This document shows positions 59,549 through 64,000 of a stretch of DNA of 64,000 bases, in pieces. The stretch lies in assembly GCA_018401465.1 (NCBI GenBank), contig JAGYKE010000002.1, forward strand, positions 62,001-126,000. Reading direction: 5' to 3'. The notes under the pieces are model-generated. The model worked only from the letters and a program-made list of their open reading frames with translations. It searched no databases and was not told where the DNA came from. This DNA comes from Aestuariivita sp. (GTDB taxonomy: Bacteria > Pseudomonadota > Alphaproteobacteria > Rhodobacterales > Rhodobacteraceae). The translations under genes and the position numbers were made by a program. Each line of letters begins with the position of its first letter. Position 1 is the stretch's first letter.

Positions 59549-60319
59549 CTACCGCCCCGTGACGCGGTAACCGATGCGCCCCACCCATTCCTTGAGCGCG
59601 GTATTGAGCAGGTCGATCCTGCCCGGAGATGCCCAACCGAGATTGTCGCCCGGGTCGCTGCTGCGGTAATCGGTGGGGAAGGGTCGGATGCCGGGCCAAC
59701 CGGCTGCGGCGAAGCTGCGCAGGGCCCGGTCCATGTGGAAGGCGCTGGTGACCAGCACCCAGTCGCCCTGCGGCACACCGCCGAGCAGGTCGAGGGTGAG
59801 AGTGGCGTTTTCGGCCGTGTTGCGCGAGCGGTCCTCCCAGAGAATGCGGTCGGGGGCTATGCCGAGCGCGGTAAGTAAGGGTGCGGCGACGGCAGGCGGG
59901 GGGGTGTTCCGACCAAGCCGCGCTTCGCCGCCCGACAGAACGATCCGCGCCTGCGGGTGCGCGCGGACGAGCATGGCGGCAGCAAACAGGCGATCGGCGG
60001 CGTCATTCATCTGCGGCTGTCCCCATGCCCCGGTCTCGTCGTAGCTTTCGTAACCGCCCAGCAGGACGATCCCGTCGAGCCTGTCGGGTATCGGGGTAGG
60101 CGGCCAGGGCCCTTCGAGCGGCGCCATCAACATATGGCCAAGCGGCAGGGTGATGAGGGCCAGCAGAAGAGCGAGTGTCGCGCCCGTCGCGCCAAGAGCG
60201 AACCGCCGCCGCCCGCGCAACTGGGCGAGAAGGGCAAGGGCGAGGCCGAGCGCAAGCCAGCTTTCGACCCGAAGCGCAAGCCCTACACTCTTGGCGAGAA
60301 GGAAGAAGAGCGTGTCCAT
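59549..60319 (-). CDS. YdcF/ElyC-type DUF218 membrane protein
   Basis: A 256-residue protein with two N-terminal membrane helices (residues about 18-36 and 42-62) followed by a periplasmic DUF218 domain. The domain shows DGIVLLGGYES, RIVLSGGEARLG, ILWEDRSRNTAENA and VLVTSAFHMDRALRSF, the typical ElyC/SanA/YdcF pattern. Such proteins affect cell-envelope integrity and lipid-carrier use, but their chemistry is not settled. It starts 13 bases after the dehydrogenase stop in an operon headed by ilvD. Confidence 0.85.
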   Translation of the reverse strand: MDTLFFLLAKSVGLALRVESWLALGLALALLAQLRGRRRFALGATGATLALLLALITLPLGHMLMAPLEGPWPPTPIPDRLDGIVLLGGYESYDETGAWGQPQMNDAADRLFAAAMLVRAHPQARIVLSGGEARLGRNTPPPAVAAPLLTALGIAPDRILWEDRSRNTAENATLTLDLLGGVPQGDWVLVTSAFHMDRALRSFAAAGWPGIRPFPTDYRSSDPGDNLGWASPGRIDLLNTALKEWVGRIGYRVTGR

Positions 60320-60332
60320 GGCCCCCGCGCCG

Positions 60333-61214
60333 TCAGTCCGGCCCGCCGCCCTTCAGCGCCAGCACGATGGTGGAAATGTCGTGCTCGGCATGCCCCATCT
60401 CGCCTGCCTTGCGCATCAGCGCGCGGGCGCGGTCGGTCATTGGGAGCGCCGCGCGGCCTTCTGCGACGGCGGCGACCGTGTCGAGGTCCTTGAGCATCAT
60501 CGCGACGGTGCCCAGCGGGTTCTCGAAGTTCCCGGCCGCCATGCGCGGGGCGAGAAGCTGGAAGGGTTTGCTGTCGGCGAAGCCACCTGCCAGCGCCTCG
60601 GTCAGCCGCGACGCATCCACGCCGGCCGCACGCGCGAAGTTCACCGCCTCGGCCGTGAGCGCCATCATGCCGCCGGACAGGATCTGGTTGACGAGCTTGG
60701 TCATCTGCCCGGCACCCGCAGGCCCCATATGGGTGACGCGCTGCGACAGGGGGCCCATCAGCGGCGCTGCACGGGCGAAGTCGTCGTCGGTTCCGCCTGC
60801 CATGATGGTCAGCGTGCCTGCGATGGCCGCGGGTGTGCCGCCCGAGACCGGGGCATCGACCCAGCCCATGCCGTTTGCCGCGCGCAACCTGTCGCCGAAA
60901 TCGCGGGTGAGGGCAGGGTCCATCGACGAAAAGTCGATGAAAAGCGCAGGGCCGGTGACGCCCGCGATCCCGTCGGGGCCGAAGACCACCGCCTCGACCG
61001 CCGTGGCGTTCGTGAGGCAGCACATGACCACGTCGGAGGCGCGCGCGAGATCAGCGGGCGTTGCCGCCTGCGTCGCCCCTGCCGCCACGGCGGGCGCGCA
61101 TTTGTCGGGCGAGCGGTTCCAGACCGTGACGGCATAACCTGCCTTCATCAGGTTCATGACCATTGGCAGGCCCATCAGACCCGTGCCCAGATATCCGATG
61201 CGCGGCTTATTCAT
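60333..61214 (-). CDS. NAD(P)-dependent beta-hydroxyacid dehydrogenase (3-hydroxyisobutyrate dehydrogenase-like)
   Basis: A 293-residue cytosolic oxidoreductase. The Rossmann motif is IGYLGTGLMGLPMVMNL, the substrate segment DAPVSGGTPAA is family-standard, and the catalytic lysine is Lys173 in GQMTKLVNQ. Relatives act on 3-hydroxyisobutyrate, tartronate semialdehyde or other short beta-hydroxyacids. Start MNKPRIGYLG at 61214 overlaps the ilvD end by eight bases; the slightly earlier ATG at 61226 is less likely. Coupling to ilvD points to branched-chain or sugar-acid metabolism. Confidence 0.88.
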   Translation of the reverse strand: MNKPRIGYLGTGLMGLPMVMNLMKAGYAVTVWNRSPDKCAPAVAAGATQAATPADLARASDVVMCCLTNATAVEAVVFGPDGIAGVTGPALFIDFSSMDPALTRDFGDRLRAANGMGWVDAPVSGGTPAAIAGTLTIMAGGTDDDFARAAPLMGPLSQRVTHMGPAGAGQMTKLVNQILSGGMMALTAEAVNFARAAGVDASRLTEALAGGFADSKPFQLLAPRMAAGNFENPLGTVAMMLKDLDTVAAVAEGRAALPMTDRARALMRKAGEMGHAEHDISTIVLALKGGGPD

Positions 61215-62931
61215 CGGGCAGATCATCCATCGGCCATTCCACCGCGCCCGAATGGGTCACGGCCCCGTAATAGGCGCTGCGCACGACGCTGGCGTATTTC
61301 TCCATCGCGCCGGCGAGCCTGCGCGGGGGGCGCGCGGCCAAAGCGGCGCGGCGGCGGGCGAGTTCTTCCTCGTCCACATGCATGTCGATGCGGCGCACGC
61401 CTTCGGTCGTGTCGATGCGGATGATGTCGCCGTTCTGCACCAGCGCCAGCGGCCCGCCCGCGCCCGCCTCGGGCGACAGGTATCCGATGCACATGCCGCG
61501 CGTGGCCCCCGAGAAGCGGCCATCGGTGACAAGGGCGACCTTCTCGCCCATGCCCTGACCATAGATCACGGCGGTGGGCCCGAGCATTTCGCGCATGCCG
61601 GGGCCGCCCTTGGGGCCTTCGTTGCGGATGATGAGAACCTCTCCCGCCTCGTATCCGCGTTTGCGGATGACGGCCATGGCCTCTTCCTCGCTCTCGAACA
61701 CCCGCGCGGGGCCTTCGTGGATGCGGGTCTTGAGGCCCGCCACCTTGATGAAGGCGCCCTCAGGCGCGAGGTTGCCCTTGATCACGATGACGCCGCCGGT
61801 GCGGTCGATGGCATTCGACACGGGCCGGATCACGTCGCCGTCGGGGGCAGGGGCGTCGGCCACGGCCTCGGCCAGGGTCTGGCCGGCCAGGGTGAGGGTG
61901 TGACCATGCATGTGGCCGCTGGCGATCAGTTCCTTCGCGATCATCGGCACACCGCCCAAGCGATGGACATCGAGCGCATAGTATTGCCCGCCGGGCCGCA
62001 GGTTGCCGATGAGCGGCGTGCGCTCGAACACCGCGCCCACGTCATCCATGGTGAAGGGGATGCCCGCCTCGTTCGCGATGGCGCAGATATGCATGCCCGC
62101 ATTGGTCGACCCGCCCGTGGCCGCAAGGATGGCGCAGGCGTTTTCAAGACTGTCGCGGGTGATCAGGTCGCGCGGCAGCGGGCCGCCGCGTTCTAGGATC
62201 TGCATCACCAGATGCCCGGCGCGGCGGCCCACGGCGGCGCGTTCGGAATAGACCGCGGGGATCAACGACGTGCCCAGCGGCGAAATCCCCAGAACCTCGC
62301 CCACCATGCCCATGGTGTTGGCGGTGAACTGGCCGGGACAGGACCCGACCGTGGGCATCGCCGCGCGTTCCATCGCGTCAAGCTCGGCCTGTGAAAGCTG
62401 TCCCGCCATCACCGCGCCGGCGCCTTCATAGGTGTCGAGGATCGAGATGACCTTGCCCTTGTACATCCCCGGCAGGGTCGATCCGCCATAGACGAAGACC
62501 GATGGCGCGTTCATCCGCACCATGGCCATGATCATCGCGGGCAGGTTCTTGTCGCAGCCGCCGTACCCCACGATGCCGTCATAGGCATGGCCGCGCATGA
62601 TGAGTTCGACGCTGTCGGCGATGAGTTCGCGCGACATGAGCGAGGCCTTCATGCCCTGATGGTTCATGGACAATCCGTCCGAGACGGAGATGGTCGTGGA
62701 TTCGCGGGGGGTGCCGCCCGCCTCCTGCACGCCGCGATAGGCGTGGCGCGCCTGATCGCCCAGCCCCATGTTGCAGGGCGAGGTTTCCGACTGGGTCGAG
62801 ACCACGCAGATCATCGGGCGCGAGATGGCGTCGTCGTCCAGCCCCTGACCGCGCATGAAGGCGCGGTGGGGAACGCGGTCGAGCCCTTGGGTGGTGATGT
62901 GGGATCTCAGCGGTTTGTCACGGGCGGTCAT
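61207..62931 (-). CDS. ilvD: Dihydroxy-acid dehydratase (IlvD/Edd family)
   Basis: A 574-residue cytosolic iron-sulfur dehydratase that converts dihydroxy-isovalerate or -methylvalerate to the 2-oxoacids of valine and isoleucine synthesis. Cluster cysteines lie in ETSPCNMG, YGGCDKNLPA and GSCPGQFTANTMG. The MSRELIADSVELIM and SVFVYGGSTLPG segments match the shorter IlvD type seen in plants and cyanobacteria, not Edd. The family also includes sugar-acid dehydratases, and the neighbours (a beta-hydroxyacid dehydrogenase, a FAH-family hydratase, a TRAP permease) keep a catabolic role possible. CGGAGAG precedes ATG 62931. Confidence 0.88.
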   Translation of the reverse strand: MTARDKPLRSHITTQGLDRVPHRAFMRGQGLDDDAISRPMICVVSTQSETSPCNMGLGDQARHAYRGVQEAGGTPRESTTISVSDGLSMNHQGMKASLMSRELIADSVELIMRGHAYDGIVGYGGCDKNLPAMIMAMVRMNAPSVFVYGGSTLPGMYKGKVISILDTYEGAGAVMAGQLSQAELDAMERAAMPTVGSCPGQFTANTMGMVGEVLGISPLGTSLIPAVYSERAAVGRRAGHLVMQILERGGPLPRDLITRDSLENACAILAATGGSTNAGMHICAIANEAGIPFTMDDVGAVFERTPLIGNLRPGGQYYALDVHRLGGVPMIAKELIASGHMHGHTLTLAGQTLAEAVADAPAPDGDVIRPVSNAIDRTGGVIVIKGNLAPEGAFIKVAGLKTRIHEGPARVFESEEEAMAVIRKRGYEAGEVLIIRNEGPKGGPGMREMLGPTAVIYGQGMGEKVALVTDGRFSGATRGMCIGYLSPEAGAGGPLALVQNGDIIRIDTTEGVRRIDMHVDEEELARRRAALAARPPRRLAGAMEKYASVVRSAYYGAVTHSGAVEWPMDDLPDE

Positions 62932-63022
62932 GGCGCTCTCCGGGGGTGAAGATTGGCTCTGGATTTCGGGGAAGAGGCTTGCAATGGTGCGCGCCACTGA
63001 ACAGGCCGGATGGGGGCGCGCG

Positions 63023-63799
63023 ATGGAGATCGACCGAGGCTGGCTTTCCGCCGCACTGGACGCACGCGAGACGCATGCACCCTATCCGCTGGCGGAACCC
63101 ACGGATCTGGACCAAGCCTATGCCATGCAAGGCGCCTATGCCGCCGCGGTGGCCGCGCGCAAGGGGGGCGTCAGCGGCTACAAGCTGGCCGCGAACAACC
63201 CGCGTCTTCTGGCGCATTTCGGGGTGAGCGAACCGGTCTGGGCGCGCATCTTCCGCGACGAGACGCATCTGTCGGGCCTGCGCCTGCCGCGCGCGGGCTT
63301 CGGCGATCTGTTCGTGGAGCCGGAACTTGCGGCGATCCTCGGCCCCGGGGTTGAGGGGTTGACCGGCCCGGTCGACCGTGACGGCGCGCTGGCGCTGATC
63401 GAACGCTATCACGGCGCGATCGAACTGGTCGACGCGAACGGGGCGGCGATGCATTCCGTCGCGCTGGCGCAGGCGGTCACGCTGAACGTCTTCAACGCGG
63501 GCATCGTGCTGGGCGAAGAAGGCCAGACTCCCGCCACGCTGGACCTGCCGACGCTGAGCGTCGCGCTGCGTATCGACGGCGAGGTCGTGGGCGAGGCGAC
63601 CGGCGCCGCCCCGCAGGACCCGGTCGAGGCGGTGCGCTTCGTCGTGAACGATGCCCTGCGCCGGGGCGCGGCACTGAGCTCCGGCATGGTGATCATGTGC
63701 GGCACCCACCTGCCGATGCGCCGCATCGCAATGGGCGAGACGGAAGTCGCGGTGGACATGTCGGGCCTTGGCCGCACCGTCTTCACCCTGACCGACTGA
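63023..63799 (+). CDS. 2-keto-4-pentenoate hydratase-like protein (FAH superfamily)
   Basis: A 258-residue cytosolic protein of the MhpD/HpcG hydratase group, which hydrates 2-hydroxydienoates or dehydrates 2-oxo-3-deoxy acids with a divalent metal. Visible are the N-terminal AYAMQGAYAAAV, SGYKLAANNP, the metal-site segment DLFVEPELAAILG and the later AIELVDANGAA. An alternative ATG at 62984 has a better ribosome binding site (GAAGAGG), but homology and the space needed for divergent promoters favour 63023. It is divergent from ilvD and converges with the partial TRAP gene. Confidence 0.82.
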   Translation: MEIDRGWLSAALDARETHAPYPLAEPTDLDQAYAMQGAYAAAVAARKGGVSGYKLAANNPRLLAHFGVSEPVWARIFRDETHLSGLRLPRAGFGDLFVEPELAAILGPGVEGLTGPVDRDGALALIERYHGAIELVDANGAAMHSVALAQAVTLNVFNAGIVLGEEGQTPATLDLPTLSVALRIDGEVVGEATGAAPQDPVEAVRFVVNDALRRGAALSSGMVIMCGTHLPMRRIAMGETEVAVDMSGLGRTVFTLTD

Positions 63800-63820
63800 C
63801 ATCACCGCCCGCGCCCCCCG

Positions 63821-64000
63821 TCACAAAAAGGACGGCAGCCAGAGCGACAGCGCCGGCACCGCCACGATCAGCGCGAGGCGGAACAGGTCGGCCACCCAGA
63901 AGGGCGTGACACCCCGGAAGATCGTGCCGGTCTTCACGTCGGGCAGAACGCCGCGCAGCACGAAGACGTTCATGCCGACGGGCGGGGTGATCAGGCTGAT
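63821..64000 (-). CDS. TRAP transporter large permease (DctM family), 3' end only
   Basis: The last 59 codons of a gene that continues beyond the right edge. The peptide includes SLITPPVGMNVFVLRGV, the hallmark C-terminal TPP-x-G-x-x segment of DctM permeases, then one last hydrophobic helix (LFRLALIVAVPALSLWLPSFL) and a TGA stop at 63821-63823. It is a different TRAP system from the one at 19-22 kb. It converges with the hydratase gene 21 bases away and probably imports the acid handled by its neighbours. Confidence 0.85.
   Translation of the reverse strand: MSLITPPVGMNVFVLRGVLPDVKTGTIFRGVTPFWVADLFRLALIVAVPALSLWLPSFL

Overview
This window is a high-GC chromosome segment from an alphaproteobacterium, almost certainly of the Rhodobacterales (Roseobacter/Rhodobacter type). 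The pointers are a zwf-pgl-pgi operon, an Usg-family protein, TRAP transporters, an IorA/IorB pair of the long proteobacterial type, and a methyltetrahydrofolate:corrinoid methyltransferase encoded apart from a full MetH. I found no rRNA, tRNA, CRISPR array, prophage or insertion sequence.

Layout. 0-12 kb is mostly housekeeping: thiE-like, trmJ, ctaA (with an unusual hydrophobic insertion), an M32 carboxypeptidase, gyrA, usg, a secreted YbjN-like protein and zwf-pgl-pgi. 12-25 kb is a catabolic or amino-acid module: thioesterase, D-2-hydroxyacid dehydrogenase, MarR regulator, iorA-iorB, an Asp/Glu racemase-fold protein lacking the usual cysteines, a TRAP transporter, an opine-dehydrogenase-family protein, a 3-hydroxyacyl-CoA dehydrogenase and a HisC-like aminotransferase. 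Similar AT-rich palindromes lie in the marR promoter and in the TRAP/opine dehydrogenase divergent promoter.

26-53 kb is an exopolysaccharide locus: initiating sugar transferase, a degenerate CpsD-like ATPase, a Wzz-like co-polymerase, flippase, several glycosyltransferases, a Wzy/ligase-like protein and a WecG-type transferase. Embedded in it is a tightly overlapping minus-strand operon reading PKS - GT2 - NRPS - 4'-phosphopantetheinyl transferase - SGNH hydrolase - secreted clan-A glycosidase - GT2. The NRPS reads formyltransferase - half condensation remnant - adenylation domain interrupted by a luciferase-like monooxygenase - carrier protein. Its binding-pocket residues resemble the glycine code. 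The PKS reads KS-AT-KR-DH-ACP-TE. Together they look like a two-module line that starts from N-formylglycine and adds one ketide, coupled to glycan synthesis. This is the most interesting system in the window.

53-59 kb holds rlmE, a lytic transglycosylase, ppx/gppA, and a three-gene one-carbon operon (Virulence_fact domain protein, methylene-THF reductase family, methyl-THF methyltransferase) with a leader that can form mutually exclusive hairpins. 59-64 kb has a GST, a YdcF-type protein, a hydroxyisobutyrate-dehydrogenase-like enzyme, ilvD, a FAH-family hydratase, and the 3' end of another TRAP large permease running off the window.
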